Assembly (NCBI GenBank): GCA_016218575.1
Contig: JACRDN010000019.1
Location: 458,302 to 522,301, forward strand
Reading direction: 5' to 3'
Origin: Elusimicrobiota bacterium
GTDB lineage: Bacteria > Elusimicrobiota > Elusimicrobia > UBA1565 > UBA9628
Length of the DNA stretch: 64,000 bases
This document shows positions 51,702 to 60,470 of the stretch, piece after piece; the stretch's first letter is position 1; every line of letters begins with the position of its first letter. A model generated the notes under the pieces. It saw only the letters and a list, made by a program, of their open reading frames with translations, was not told the origin of the DNA and searched no databases. A program made the translations under genes and the position numbers.

Positions 51702-51952
51702 TCATGGATGGGTTGCTTCCTACTTGCCGCGAGGTCACGCGAAAGCTCGCCGAGGGCGAATTCGAGATTCTCCCGTGGCACAGGCGGCTGCTCGCGCGGC
51801 TCCACCTTGGGATGTGCGGGCATTGCAGCCGTTTCGCCCGGCAGCTCGGCCTGATCTCCGAGGCGCTGAGGAAGGCGTGGAAACGCAAGCCCGATCCGGG
51901 CACGCTGGACGGAGCCAAGCGCCGCATCCTTTCGGCGCTCCGCAAAATCTAG
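51698..51952 (+). CDS. Zinc-finger anti-sigma factor (zf-HC2 type)
   Basis: An 84-residue protein starting at an ATG that overlaps the sigma stop as ATGA. CREVTRKLAEGE, RRLLARLHLGMCGHCSRFARQL gives H-x3-C-x2-C, the anti-sigma zinc motif (HLGMCGHC), with an upstream Cys as the fourth ligand. There is no membrane helix, so it is a soluble redox- or metal-sensitive anti-sigma factor. Thiophilic metals could release the sigma factor by disturbing the zinc site, which would fit the gene neighbourhood; this is inference. Confidence 0.85.
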   Translation: MIMDGLLPTCREVTRKLAEGEFEILPWHRRLLARLHLGMCGHCSRFARQLGLISEALRKAWKRKPDPGTLDGAKRRILSALRKI

Positions 51953-51987
51953 GCCAGCCCTCAAGCAACCGGAGCCACTCCGATGCC

Positions 51988-52016
51988 TTGACTGCGGACT
52001 ATAGAAGCCCTATGTT
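51988..52016 (+). promoter_or_regulatory. Sigma-70-like promoter before the porin
   Basis: TTGACT (51988-51993), a 17-bp spacer and TATGTT (52011-52016). The porin start follows 89 bp later, preceded by AAGGAG. The -35 is five of six and the -10 four of six to the consensus. Confidence 0.4.
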
Positions 52017-52105
52017 GGTAGGGCAGGCGTAAGCCGTGGGCCGGAATTCTGGTCCATGAAATTCGACCTAAATGGGCCGTTTCTATAACTTTAAGGAGAC
52101 GCAAC

Positions 52106-52977
52106 ATGCGATCTGTATTTCTGAACATTATGCTGTTGGTTATTTGCGGCGGTCTCGCTGGGGTCGCAGGGGCCGAGGCTCCCGCCTCGGAGGGAGAGGG
52201 CCAATCCCTGGAGCAGAGGCTCAAATCCCTTGAGAATTGGAAGGCGGAACAGGAAAAGAACCCCGTGGGGACTTTCCTCGGGAAACAGAAAATCGGGCTG
52301 CTCCTGCAGGTAAAAGCCTTCCATGATGAGACTCCAGGAGTGAACGATGCCTTCAAGGGGCGACGCGCCGAAGTAAAGCTTTCTGGTGACATCGTGGCTG
52401 ACAGGATATCTTGCGGGTTGATGGTGGACCCATTCCTCGCCGGCAGCATCACCAAGGACGGCTTCATCGTTTTGAGCTATGTCCCGTATGCCGATGTGCA
52501 GTTCGGGCAGTACAAATTCCCCCAGAGCTTGGAGGGGCGTTGGAGTTCCGGGGACCTTGACTTCATCGAGCGCTCCGTCGTAACGGGGACCTTCGGAGAC
52601 AAGAGGGACTTCGGCGCTCAGGTGGGCAGCACCAAGATCAAGCTGCGCGACTTCCGCTTTGAGTACGGTGTCGGACTGTTCAATGGATCGGGTCAGAACA
52701 CGGCCGAGAACAACGAGAGCAAGGACGTCGCCGGGCGCGTGGGAATGGAATGGCGTGGGCTGTGGGCAGGTCCTTGCGTCCAGGTCTCAGATGGGAGTCA
52801 TGGAATCCGGACCGCGATACGGCGGGAAGCCGCCAGGATGCGCTGACCTCTGGCCTGGACTATCTCTTCACCGCGGATCGTAAGAACAAGCTCTCGCTTA
52901 ATTTTACGAAGAGGCTTGAGAGCGGATCTCCGGTCACCAACGACGAGTGGTCCCTTCAGGCCCAGGTTTCCTTCTGA
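52106..52977 (+). pseudogene. OprP/OprO-like phosphate-selective porin, frameshifted and shortened
   Basis: The first frame (52106-52846) encodes a signal peptide, a short coiled coil (QSLEQRLKSLENWKAEQEK) and early porin strands with VQFGQYKFPQSLE, SSGDLDFIERS and YGVGLFNGSGQN, which are OprP/OprO motifs. It then drifts into an unrelated tail. The proper barrel end (SGLDYLFTADRKNKLSLNF ... LQAQVSF, closing on Phe) continues in a different frame to 52977. A frameshift near 52750-52800 joins them, and the whole is about 290 residues where the family has over 400, so internal strands are also lost. OprP-type porins bind phosphate and arsenate. A sequencing error would explain the shift but not the missing strands. 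Confidence 0.7.
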
Positions 52978-52984
52978 TCATGCG

Positions 52985-53018
52985 GAAGGCACGGCGTATC
53001 CATTCTCGCCGCGCCTTC
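52985..53018 (+). terminator. GC-rich hairpin after the porin
   Basis: Arms 52985-52996 and 53007-53018 pair with one mismatch around a 10-base loop, starting 8 bp after the porin stop. There is no T-run, so termination is plausible but not certain. Confidence 0.45.
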
Positions 53019-53030
53019 GCTTATGCCCTA

Positions 53031-53060
53031 CGTAACATTTTGAGGCCGGAATGCACTTAG
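53031..53060 (+). promoter_or_regulatory. Candidate ECF-type promoter, site B (weaker)
   Basis: CGTAAC (53031-53036), ATTTT, and after 18 bp ACTTAG (53055-53060) on the plus strand. It fits the other sites in spacing and both hexamers, but the apparent start codon of the transglutaminase-like gene lies between the two parts. Either the real start is further downstream or the match is chance. Confidence 0.3.
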
Positions 53061-54061
53061 TTTCCAGGAGCTTTACGGCGATTCGTCTGGGCGCTCTGTC
53101 GGGCTTCATCGGACTCGTACTGGCTCTGGGGTTCGCAGCCGGGACGCGGTCCGAGCCGGCGAAGTCCCCTTCGACTCGGACGCTGGAGCTTGCCGAGACC
53201 GTCCGCTTGAGCCTTCCCCCGGGAAAGCGAACCGCTCGGCTTTGGATTCCACGGCTGCCCAGCGATGCCTTCCAGACCGCCAAGCTGGTCGAGGTCGACT
53301 CGCCCTGGCCCCATCGGGTGAGCGCGGACTCCGAATTCAAGAATCCCCTGCTCTATTTTGAGTCCAAATCCGCGGGGCCCGCGACGGTGGAGATCAAGCT
53401 CCGGTATCGCGTCACCCGGAGGGAGCAGAGCGGTCCCCAACCGGAGGCGGAGCCGCTCCCCCCCATTTTTCTGAAGCCCCGCGGTTTGGTCGTGATCGAC
53501 GATGAGGTCCGCCGCATAGCCCGCGAGGCGACGCGAGGCCTTCAGGACCCCCTTGAGAAGGCGCGGGCGCTCTTTCGTTCGGTGCTCGGCCGGATGAGCT
53601 ACGACACCAGCGGCGAGGGCTGGGGCCGGGGCGACGTGGTCTATGCCTGCAGGGTGGGCAAGGGCAACTGCACGGACTTCCACTCCCTCTTCATCGCTCT
53701 CGCTCTAGCCGAGGGCATTCCCGCCAGATTCAAGATGGGCTATCCCCTGCCCGAGGCGGCCGAAGGTCCGGTGCTCAAACCCTACCACTGTTGGGCCGAG
53801 TTCCACGTCGCGGGCAGGGGCTGGCTCCCCGTGGACATCTCCGAGGCCTGGAAGAACCCGGCCAAGGCTGACTATTACTTCGGCAGCCTGGACCCGAACC
53901 GGGTCCTGGTCTCGACCGGCCGGGAGATCCGCCTCCCCGGACAGAAGGGACGGCCGTTGAATTACATGATCCGTCCCTACGCGGAAATCGGAGGGAAGCC
54001 CTTCCACGAGATCGAGTTCAAACGCCGTTACAAAGACATCAAAGGAGGAGAGAGAACATGA
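53051..54061 (+). CDS. Transglutaminase-like cysteine hydrolase, exported
   Basis: A 336-residue protein with an N-terminal signal/anchor (IGLVLALGFAAG) and a transglutaminase-core domain. The catalytic triad is visible: C207 in GKGNCTDFHSLF, H246 in YHCWAEFH and D262 in LPVDISEAW. Family members act as proteases or amidases in the periplasm. It overlaps the next gene by ATGA. The start is uncertain because a candidate promoter covers the first codons and AGGAG occurs at 53066-53070, before a non-standard ATT codon. Role in the island is not known. Confidence 0.8.
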   Translation: MHLVSRSFTAIRLGALSGFIGLVLALGFAAGTRSEPAKSPSTRTLELAETVRLSLPPGKRTARLWIPRLPSDAFQTAKLVEVDSPWPHRVSADSEFKNPLLYFESKSAGPATVEIKLRYRVTRREQSGPQPEAEPLPPIFLKPRGLVVIDDEVRRIAREATRGLQDPLEKARALFRSVLGRMSYDTSGEGWGRGDVVYACRVGKGNCTDFHSLFIALALAEGIPARFKMGYPLPEAAEGPVLKPYHCWAEFHVAGRGWLPVDISEAWKNPAKADYYFGSLDPNRVLVSTGREIRLPGQKGRPLNYMIRPYAEIGGKPFHEIEFKRRYKDIKGGERT

Positions 54062-54585
54062 AGAAAATGATACCGGCACTGGCGCTTGGTTTGGCGCTGG
54101 CTTCAGCCGCCGCGTCGCGGGCGGGCGAGCATCCCAAGGAGCATCCAAGCGCGCCAAGCGGGACTGTCGAATCGGCTCCGGCCGGTGAGCATCCCAAGGG
54201 CCACGAGCACCCGGTCGGGTCGAAGGCGTGGACCAAGGCGATGAACAAGGAGTTCACCAAGGCCGTCGAGGATCACGTCGCCCAACGGTCCGCGGCCGAA
54301 GGGGGCGCCTTCAAAATCCAGGACGAGAAGCTGGGCAAGGAGTGGGCGCTCAAGCTCATCGGGGTCCACAAGAAGCGGGTCGTCCATCTGGGCGACCAGC
54401 GTTTCTTCGCCTGCGCCGACTTCAAGACGGTCGAGAAAGGGAAGAAGGACAAGCTGGACCTCGACTTCTACGCCAGCAAGACTCCGGAGGGCTGGAAGAT
54501 CGACAAGACCGTGATCCATAAGGTCAACGGCAAGCCGCGCTACACCTACAACGAGAAAAACAAGATGGTGCTGATGAGGGACTAG
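54058..54585 (+). CDS. Exported His-rich protein of unknown function
   Basis: A 175-residue protein with a signal peptide (ALALGLALASAAASRAG) followed by a His-rich stretch with two GEHPK repeats (GEHPKEHPSAPSG and GEHPKGHEHP), which can bind metal. The remaining 120 residues form an alpha/beta domain (FFACADFKTVEKGKKDKLDLDFY) with one Cys. GGAGGAGAGA precedes the ATG. The start overlaps the transglutaminase gene, so the two are coupled. I do not recognise the C-terminal domain. Confidence 0.6.
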   Translation: MKKMIPALALGLALASAAASRAGEHPKEHPSAPSGTVESAPAGEHPKGHEHPVGSKAWTKAMNKEFTKAVEDHVAQRSAAEGGAFKIQDEKLGKEWALKLIGVHKKRVVHLGDQRFFACADFKTVEKGKKDKLDLDFYASKTPEGWKIDKTVIHKVNGKPRYTYNEKNKMVLMRD

Positions 54586-54654
54586 GCCGGGCTCGGTAGC
54601 TCGCCCGGCACAGCGCCAGAGGAGAACGGCTGGGCGCTAGCCGCCGGCCCAGGA

Positions 54655-54684
54655 GGCCTCCCCCGGAGCGTTCCGGGGGAGGCC
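54655..54684 (+). terminator. Strong GC hairpin after the His-rich gene
   Basis: A perfect 13-bp stem (54655-54667 with 54672-54684) around the loop GCGT. It lies 70 bp after the stop codon. There is no T-run, but the stem is very stable. The 185-bp gap 54586-54770 contains nothing else I recognise apart from GGAGG before the next gene. Confidence 0.55.
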
Positions 54685-54770
54685 CTGGGGAGCGGAACAG
54701 TTGGAGAAAGACATCGCCGCTATTCTAGCGAGAAGAAATTCCTGACGAAATTGACGAAGGAGGTCCGGTC

Positions 54771-57026
54771 ATGAAGCATCCCAACGCGGCAAAGCGAAGT
54801 TGCGGCCTTCTCGTCGGGGCCTTGATGACCACTGTGGTATGCGATGCCGCCGCTCCCCAGCGCAAGCCCAACCGGTTGGCCGGGGAGAAGAGCCCGTATC
54901 TCCTCCAGCACGCCTACAACCCCGTGGACTGGTATCCCTGGGGCGAGGCCGCCTTCGCCAAGGCCCGCAAGGAGAACAAGCCGATCTTCTTTTCCATCGG
55001 CTACTCCACCTGCCACTGGTGCCACGTGATGGAGAAAGAGTCCTTCTCCAACCCCGAGATCGCGGCGGTGATGAACAAGTCCTTCGTCTCGATCAAGGTG
55101 GACCGGGAGGAGCGTCCGGACGTCGACGAGATCTACATGAGCGCGGCCAGCGGCGCCGGCTGGGGCGGAGGCTGGCCCCTGTCCCTGTGGCTGACTCCCG
55201 AGCTCAAGCCGTTTTTCGGCGGCACCTATTTCCCTCCCGAGTCGATGTACGGCCGTCCGGGCTTTAAGCAGATACTCCAGCGGGTCGCGCAGGTATGGGC
55301 GACCAAGCGCGAGGATGTCCGGTCGGACGCCGAGAGGGTGGTCAAGGCCCTCGGGCGCTACGTCCTGGTCGAGGGGCGCGGCGGGCCCTTGGACCCCGCG
55401 GCCCTGACGAGCGCCTTCGAGGGCTACAAGGACAGCTTCGTCTCTTCCAAGGGCGGCTTCGGCGGAGCCCCGAAGTTTCCCATGCCGGTCAACCAGAACT
55501 TCCTGCTGCGCTACTATGCCCGGTCCAAGGACAAGAAAGCCCTCGACATGGTCGTGCACACGCTCAAGGAGATGGCCAAGGGCGGCATATACGACCAAGT
55601 CGGCGGCGGGTTCCATCGCTACTCGACCGACGCCCAATGGCATATCCCCCACTTTGAGAAGATGCTCTACGACAACGCCCAACTTGCGGCGAACTACATC
55701 GACGCCTACCAGGTCACCAAGGACGAGGGCTTCGCCCACGTCGCGCGCGAGACTTTGGAGTACGTGCGGCGCGACATGACGCATCCCGAGGGCGGCTTCT
55801 ACTCGGCCGAGGACGCCGACAGCCTGCCGCCGGAACTCGCGGGCAAGGTGGACGACGTGGGTCACGAGCACCGCTCCGAGGGCGCGTTCTACCTCTGGTC
55901 CAAGGACGAGGTCCACCAGGTCCTTGGCAAGGAGGCCGCCGAGCTGTTCAGCTACCGCTACGGCGTCGAGCCGAACGGCAACGCCGAGTCGGACCCCCAT
56001 GGCGACTTCAAGGGCAAGAACATCCTATTCGCCGCCAGAACGATCCCCGAGACGGCCCGCAAATTCGGCAAGTCCGAGGCGGAGGCCGAGGGCCTCCTGC
56101 GGGGGGCCAGAGCCAAGCTACTCGAAGTCCGCGCCAAGCGGCCTCGTCCGCACCTCGACGACAAGGTCCTCTCAGACTGGAACGGCCTCATGATCTCGGC
56201 CTTCGCTCGGGCGGCTCAGGTCTTGGACGACCCCGGCTACCTCCGGGCCGCCGAGAAGTCCGCGCGCTTCATCCGGACCCGGCTCTACGATGAGAAGCAG
56301 AACCGCCTATACCGTCGCTGGCGGGAAGGCGAGAGGAAGGTCTCAGGTCTGGCGATCGACTACGTCCTGCTGACACAGGGACTCATCGACCTCTATGAGG
56401 CGTCCCTCGACGCGGACTGGCTGCGCTGGGCGGTTCGGCTCTCGGAGGCGCAGCTCAAGGTCTTCTATGACGCCGGGAAGGGCGGCTTCTATCAGACCGC
56501 GCCCGGCTACGACAAGAACCTGCTGTTGCGCTCCATGGACGACTCGGACAACGTGATTCCGGCGGCGAGCTCGGTGGCGGCGTTGAACTTTCTCAGGCTC
56601 GCGCAGTTCACCGGCCGCAAGGACTTCCGGCAAGCCGCGGATAAGACCTTGACTCGCTTCGGGGCGCAGATGAAGCAGCAGCCGCGCTCGCTGCCGCAGA
56701 TGCTGGCGGCGCTCGATTATGCCCTCGGAAAGCCGAAGCAGATCATCATCGCCGGCGTCCCGGACGCGCCGGACACCCGGAGGATGCTGCGCGAGGTGCA
56801 CGAGCGGTTCCTGCCGCACAAGATACTCATGCTCGTCGGGGAAGGCGGAGACCGCGAGACCTTGATGAGGTGGCTGCCGTTCCTCAAAGGCGTCACCCCG
56901 ATCAAGGGCAAGGCGACGGCCTACGTGTGCGTCGATTACGCGTGCGAGCTGCCGACCAACGACCTGCCGACTTTCCAGGCGATCCTGGACGGCAAGACCG
57001 CGGTTCCCCCAAGCAAGGGTCCGTGA
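54771..57026 (+). CDS. DUF255 / YyaL-type thioredoxin-domain protein, exported form
   Basis: A 751-residue protein. The family layout is intact: an N-terminal thioredoxin-like domain with [31 protein letters not shown] and [24 protein letters not shown], followed by an alpha/alpha-toroid of glycosidase type ([25 protein letters not shown]). A hydrophobic N-terminus (residues 10-27) suggests export, unlike many relatives. The usual assignment as a thioredoxin-domain protein (human SPATA20) gives no reaction. It overlaps the next gene by GTGA. Confidence 0.93.
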   Translation: MKHPNAAKRSCGLLVGALMTTVVCDAAAPQRKPNRLAGEKSPYLLQHAYNPVDWYPWGEAAFAKARKENKPIFFSIGYSTCHWCHVMEKESFSNPEIAAVMNKSFVSIKVDREERPDVDEIYMSAASGAGWGGGWPLSLWLTPELKPFFGGTYFPPESMYGRPGFKQILQRVAQVWATKREDVRSDAERVVKALGRYVLVEGRGGPLDPAALTSAFEGYKDSFVSSKGGFGGAPKFPMPVNQNFLLRYYARSKDKKALDMVVHTLKEMAKGGIYDQVGGGFHRYSTDAQWHIPHFEKMLYDNAQLAANYIDAYQVTKDEGFAHVARETLEYVRRDMTHPEGGFYSAEDADSLPPELAGKVDDVGHEHRSEGAFYLWSKDEVHQVLGKEAAELFSYRYGVEPNGNAESDPHGDFKGKNILFAARTIPETARKFGKSEAEAEGLLRGARAKLLEVRAKRPRPHLDDKVLSDWNGLMISAFARAAQVLDDPGYLRAAEKSARFIRTRLYDEKQNRLYRRWREGERKVSGLAIDYVLLTQGLIDLYEASLDADWLRWAVRLSEAQLKVFYDAGKGGFYQTAPGYDKNLLLRSMDDSDNVIPAASSVAALNFLRLAQFTGRKDFRQAADKTLTRFGAQMKQQPRSLPQMLAALDYALGKPKQIIIAGVPDAPDTRRMLREVHERFLPHKILMLVGEGGDRETLMRWLPFLKGVTPIKGKATAYVCVDYACELPTNDLPTFQAILDGKTAVPPSKGP

Positions 57027-57580
57027 ACACGCCCAGCCACGTCTTGATCGGCTGCGCCGCCGTCGGCAGCCGCCCGGCCCGCCGTTTCTGGCCGGCGTTG
57101 CTCGGCGGGGCCTTGCCCGATGCGCCCATCTATCTGTTCTATGCCTACGAGAAGCTGATCCTGCGGGCGCCTGAGCTTCGGATATGGCGCCAGGATTACT
57201 TCGCCTCGCCTGTTCAACCTGTTCTCGACGCGCTGCATTCTTTCCCGTTGATCCTGGGCGCGCTCGCCGTGGCTCTGGCCGCGCGCAGCGAAGTCCTCAA
57301 ATGGTTCTCCCTGAGTCTGCTGCTGCACGCCTGCACGGACTTCCCCTTGCATCACGATGACGCGCACCGCCAGTTCTTCCCGTTCAGCGATTATCGTTTC
57401 GCGAGCCCCGTTTCCTATTGGGACCCGCGCCACTACGGCGCCTGGGGCGGCGGCATTGAACTGGCCGTGACGGCCGTCGCGGTGGCGGTCCTGCTGCGCC
57501 GGCATAAGAACGCTCGCATTCGCACGCTGTGGGCAGCAATCTGGCTCCTCAATGTCGTGCCGTTTCTTTATTGGGGATGA
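57023..57580 (+). CDS. Polytopic membrane protein, YdjM/DUF457-like
   Basis: A 185-residue protein starting at GTG, overlapping the DUF255 stop. [26 protein letters not shown] and [24 protein letters not shown] carry the His/Asp pattern of membrane-bound YdjM/YbcI-type 'metal-dependent hydrolase' proteins, with four hydrophobic segments. No activity is firmly shown for this group. The C-terminus converges on the next operon with a 15-bp gap. Confidence 0.65.
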   Translation: MNTPSHVLIGCAAVGSRPARRFWPALLGGALPDAPIYLFYAYEKLILRAPELRIWRQDYFASPVQPVLDALHSFPLILGALAVALAARSEVLKWFSLSLLLHACTDFPLHHDDAHRQFFPFSDYRFASPVSYWDPRHYGAWGGGIELAVTAVAVAVLLRRHKNARIRTLWAAIWLLNVVPFLYWG

Positions 57581-57595
57581 CAGGTCTTGGAGGGT

Positions 57596-58489
57596 TCAAA
57601 ACCAGAGGCGAAAGCTGCCTAACAGGCGGTAGTCCGTCCTTAGAGCGGTCCCGTTGAGGCTTTGCACGGCCGGCAATTGCGCCGCAAACTCGAACACGGC
57701 CCTTTTGGTGACCCATTGCAGTCCGGGCGTCAGGAACAACTGGTAGCCGCCTGAGTCGCCGTCCGTGACGCCGCCCGCCTCGTTCTTCGCCTGGTAGACG
57801 TTGTTGGCTTCCAGGACCCCGTAAAGGTAGTTGGGCAGGCCCTCCGCCTGCAATACCCTGGGCCAAATGCGATACTGTAGGGAAACGTTCTGCTCCAGCG
57901 CATCGCCGAACTTGAAGTCATCGGCCTTTGTGTTTCTCCGGTAGGAGATATCCGCATCCGCCTGAAAGGCGAGCCACTGGCCGGTCCACACCGTGCCGAA
58001 CATGGGATCGTAGGACCCCGATCCAAGCTGCACGGAGGGCGGCAGGACGCCGAGGGCGTCGGATTCGGTGTTTCTGCCGCTCGGCCACTTTAGTCCGGCG
58101 AAGACCGCTCCGCGGGTGGTCTGTCCGGAGCTGCTGCGCGCAAAGATCTCGTATCGGCCGACGGTCATGATGTCTCCCAGCCCGGAAGCTCGCCGGACGG
58201 CGCCGGTCGACTTGATCGCCAGCCTTTTGTCCATGTACGGGAACACGCCCATCAGCGCCAGCTTGGAGCTGACCCCGTAAACCAGCACGGAGGGAACCGC
58301 CGCGACATCCATTTCCCGGCCCATGGGAGAAGGGTCGTTATGCATTCTCATCCAAACTCCCTGCCCGCGAAAGAGCATTCCTCCCTCATGCACGGGAAGG
58401 GCGGTGTTGAAGCTGATGGGCGCGGCCTCAAGGGGCGGGACGGGGATGGCCAGTAGGGATAGGGAGAGCAGAATCCGCGCCGTTTTCAT
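57596..58489 (-). CDS. Outer-membrane beta-barrel of the mer-type operon
   Basis: A 297-residue protein with a signal peptide, repeated amphipathic strands (VFAGLKWPSGRNTES, LFLTPGLQWVTKRAVFEFA) and a C-terminal Phe (LGSFRLWF). It resembles transporter-like barrels seen in heavy-metal clusters. It is the last gene of the operon and overlaps the NHL-HMA gene by 4 bases. It may let metal or a metallophore cross the outer membrane; no direct evidence. Confidence 0.65.
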   Translation of the reverse strand: MKTARILLSLSLLAIPVPPLEAAPISFNTALPVHEGGMLFRGQGVWMRMHNDPSPMGREMDVAAVPSVLVYGVSSKLALMGVFPYMDKRLAIKSTGAVRRASGLGDIMTVGRYEIFARSSSGQTTRGAVFAGLKWPSGRNTESDALGVLPPSVQLGSGSYDPMFGTVWTGQWLAFQADADISYRRNTKADDFKFGDALEQNVSLQYRIWPRVLQAEGLPNYLYGVLEANNVYQAKNEAGGVTDGDSGGYQLFLTPGLQWVTKRAVFEFAAQLPAVQSLNGTALRTDYRLLGSFRLWF

Positions 58490-59706
58490 GGGTGCGCCTT
58501 ACGGACGGGCGACATTTCCTTGAGTTCCGTGGCCTTGAACCCGGCCTTCTCCACGGCCTTGCGAACCTCATCGAAGGAAACGGTCTTGCCCGGCTCCAGA
58601 TCCAGTATCGCCGTGCCCTGACCCAGGTTCACGCGGGCGGAGCGCACGCCGGCAAGCCGGCCCAGGTGTTTCTCTATGCCGTAGGCGCAGAAGGGGCAGG
58701 CCATGCCTTCGATCCGCACCAGTACATCCCCGGAAACATGCTCGGCGGCAGGAGGCTCTGGGGCTTGCCGGCCCGCGCCAGCGGCCTCGGAGGCTCCAAG
58801 GCCCAGGACCAGGATGCGGTCATTGGCGGTGTCGGCCGCAAAGATGCGTCCTCGCGGTCCGGCGGCGATATGGGTCGGGGAGTAGACGTTGGGACGCCTG
58901 TCGTCTGCCGGCCTCCATTCGCCTTCAAAGTCTCCCTTGGCTCCCAGCAAGACGACGCGTTTGTTGGCTGAGTCCGCAACGTGGATGTCGCCGCGGGCGT
59001 CTACCGCGACGCCGCTGGGCACATGTAAAGCGCCGCGTGAGAAGAAGCGCTTCCAGGCGGAGCCCCATATTTCCAGGGACCGTCCGTCCGGCGCGACCCT
59101 CTGGATCCGATGGTTGTAGGCGTCAGCTACGACCAGATTGCCTGAGTTATCAAAATCCAAATCCGTGGGATAAGTAAATTCGCCTTTGCCGCGCCCCTTC
59201 TTACCGATGGACTTGAGCCACTTGCCTTTGGAGTCGAAGGCCTGGATGCGGTGGTTGTAGAAGTCGGCCACGTAGACATTTCCTGCCTTATCCACCGCGA
59301 CCCCGGCAGGCGAACGGAATTGGCTGTTTCCCTCTCCCGGCTCTCCCCAGCCGTAAAGGCGCTTGCCGTCCGGGGAAAAAGCCTCGACGCGGTCCGCCTC
59401 GTAGTCGCACACATAGAGCGTCCCTTCGACGCTGATCGCTATATCCACGGGTTTTTTGAACGTATCCGACCCGCCGAACTCCGCAAGGAATTTACCTTCC
59501 GGCGAGAGCTTCTGCACTCGGCGGTTGCGCGAATCGGCCACGTAGACGTTTCCTTGCGCGTCTACTCCAACCCCCATGGGCTCCCTGAATTGCGCAGGGC
59601 CGGCGCCGCTCGTCCCCCACGCGGCTATGAGGCTATAGCCCGGAACAGCGGCTCTGGCGGTCGCCATGGAGACTGCAAGGAAAACAAGCGCCAGCATCAT
59701 TCTCAT
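58486..59706 (-). CDS. Exported NHL-repeat propeller fused to an HMA metal-binding domain
   Basis: A 406-residue protein with a signal peptide (MMLALVFLAVSMATARAA). Six NHL repeats follow (GVGVDAQGNVYVADSRNRRVQKL, GVAVDKAGNVYVADFYNHRIQAF and so on), forming a beta propeller to about residue 310. After a Pro-rich linker, an HMA domain starts at about residue 330 with GMACPFCAYGIEKHLG, the CxxC metal site of MerP/CopZ-type proteins. The fusion suggests a periplasmic metal carrier held by a propeller. It starts 19 bp after the small thioredoxin-like gene. I know no named family with this pairing. Confidence 0.82.
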   Translation of the reverse strand: MRMMLALVFLAVSMATARAAVPGYSLIAAWGTSGAGPAQFREPMGVGVDAQGNVYVADSRNRRVQKLSPEGKFLAEFGGSDTFKKPVDIAISVEGTLYVCDYEADRVEAFSPDGKRLYGWGEPGEGNSQFRSPAGVAVDKAGNVYVADFYNHRIQAFDSKGKWLKSIGKKGRGKGEFTYPTDLDFDNSGNLVVADAYNHRIQRVAPDGRSLEIWGSAWKRFFSRGALHVPSGVAVDARGDIHVADSANKRVVLLGAKGDFEGEWRPADDRRPNVYSPTHIAAGPRGRIFAADTANDRILVLGLGASEAAGAGRQAPEPPAAEHVSGDVLVRIEGMACPFCAYGIEKHLGRLAGVRSARVNLGQGTAILDLEPGKTVSFDEVRKAVEKAGFKATELKEMSPVRKAHP

Positions 59707-59725
59707 ATAGTCCAGACCTAAGTCT

Positions 59726-59998
59726 TTAACTGAGTCCAACACCGGCGGCCTTCAGCGCCTCCGCCGTCAACTGACCTTGACGGCAACAGTCCAATAGACG
59801 CCCGTCCACCGCGACCGCCGGGACCCGCTTGATACCGTATTCCTTTGCCTTGGTCCGGCATTCGTTGGTGGAGCACCCCTTATTAAGGTCATAGACCACG
59901 ACATCACAGCTCGGACAGGCCAGCGACTTGACGGTCTTGACCGCGTCCTCGCAGACCGGACAGCCCGCGGTGAACACCTCGACATTTCTTTTAGCCAT
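59726..59998 (-). CDS. Small thioredoxin-like protein
   Basis: A 90-residue protein with an N-terminal CPVC in EVFTAGCPVCEDAVK, a second CPSC, and a C-terminal RVPAVAVDGRLLDCC. The cis-Pro segment VPAV fits a glutaredoxin/thioredoxin fold. Similar Cys-rich small thioredoxins accompany mercury operons. It overlaps the CopZ-like gene by 8 bases. It might pass metal or electrons between the chaperone and the other operon products; not established. Confidence 0.75.
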   Translation of the reverse strand: MAKRNVEVFTAGCPVCEDAVKTVKSLACPSCDVVVYDLNKGCSTNECRTKAKEYGIKRVPAVAVDGRLLDCCRQGQLTAEALKAAGVGLS

Positions 59999-60470
59999 GA
60001 CTTTTCACCTCCTCTTGAATCTTCTTGATCGCTCCGGCCACGTTGCCGAGGCAGCACGCTCCCTGCGGGTTCTTGCGCTCGCAGGCGCAGCGGCCCTCGG
60101 CGATTCCCTTCTTGATTCGCTCCGGGATATCGGTCTTGCCTCTCTCCGCCAGGTCCTGTCGGAGATCGCCGCGCTTGAAGTCGAAGCAATAGCAGACGGG
60201 CACCTGATCTCCCCCGTCCTTTATCGTCACTGGCAGAATCGTCTGGCTTTTGCGGACGACGAATCCGCTCGGGTTGCAGTAGACCGCTTCGCAGGCCGGG
60301 TTGAGGCAGAACGTGGCGTCGTCGCCGATGGCCGCTCTCAAGGGCTGAGGGACGTGATGATCCAAGGTCAAAGCCGCCACCTTGCGCCCGGCGTTGCCGC
60401 AGAGGGGGCACGGACAAGCCGTCGTCCCGATGTGGCAGCACTCTTCGTGGTTAGGAGCGCGGCTTTCCAT
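59991..60470 (-). CDS. CopZ-like Fe-S cluster metallochaperone
   Basis: A 159-residue protein without an HMA tail. The N-terminal part has ACPCPLCGNAGRKV, a zinc-type knuckle, and the C-terminal part CYCFDFKRGDL and GRCACERKNPQGACCLGNV, which match the 2Fe-2S and zinc domain of Archaeoglobus CopZ. In that protein the cluster domain is fused to a copper-binding HMA domain. Proteins of this kind are frequent next to merT/merP. It overlaps merTP by 20 bases and the thioredoxin gene by 8. Confidence 0.82.
   Translation of the reverse strand: MESRAPNHEECCHIGTTACPCPLCGNAGRKVAALTLDHHVPQPLRAAIGDDATFCLNPACEAVYCNPSGFVVRKSQTILPVTIKDGGDQVPVCYCFDFKRGDLRQDLAERGKTDIPERIKKGIAEGRCACERKNPQGACCLGNVAGAIKKIQEEVKSHG

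Noticed and set aside
54720-56000. 426-codon minus-strand frame opposite the DUF255 gene
   Set aside because: Antisense to a well-conserved family; the translation has no domain pattern.
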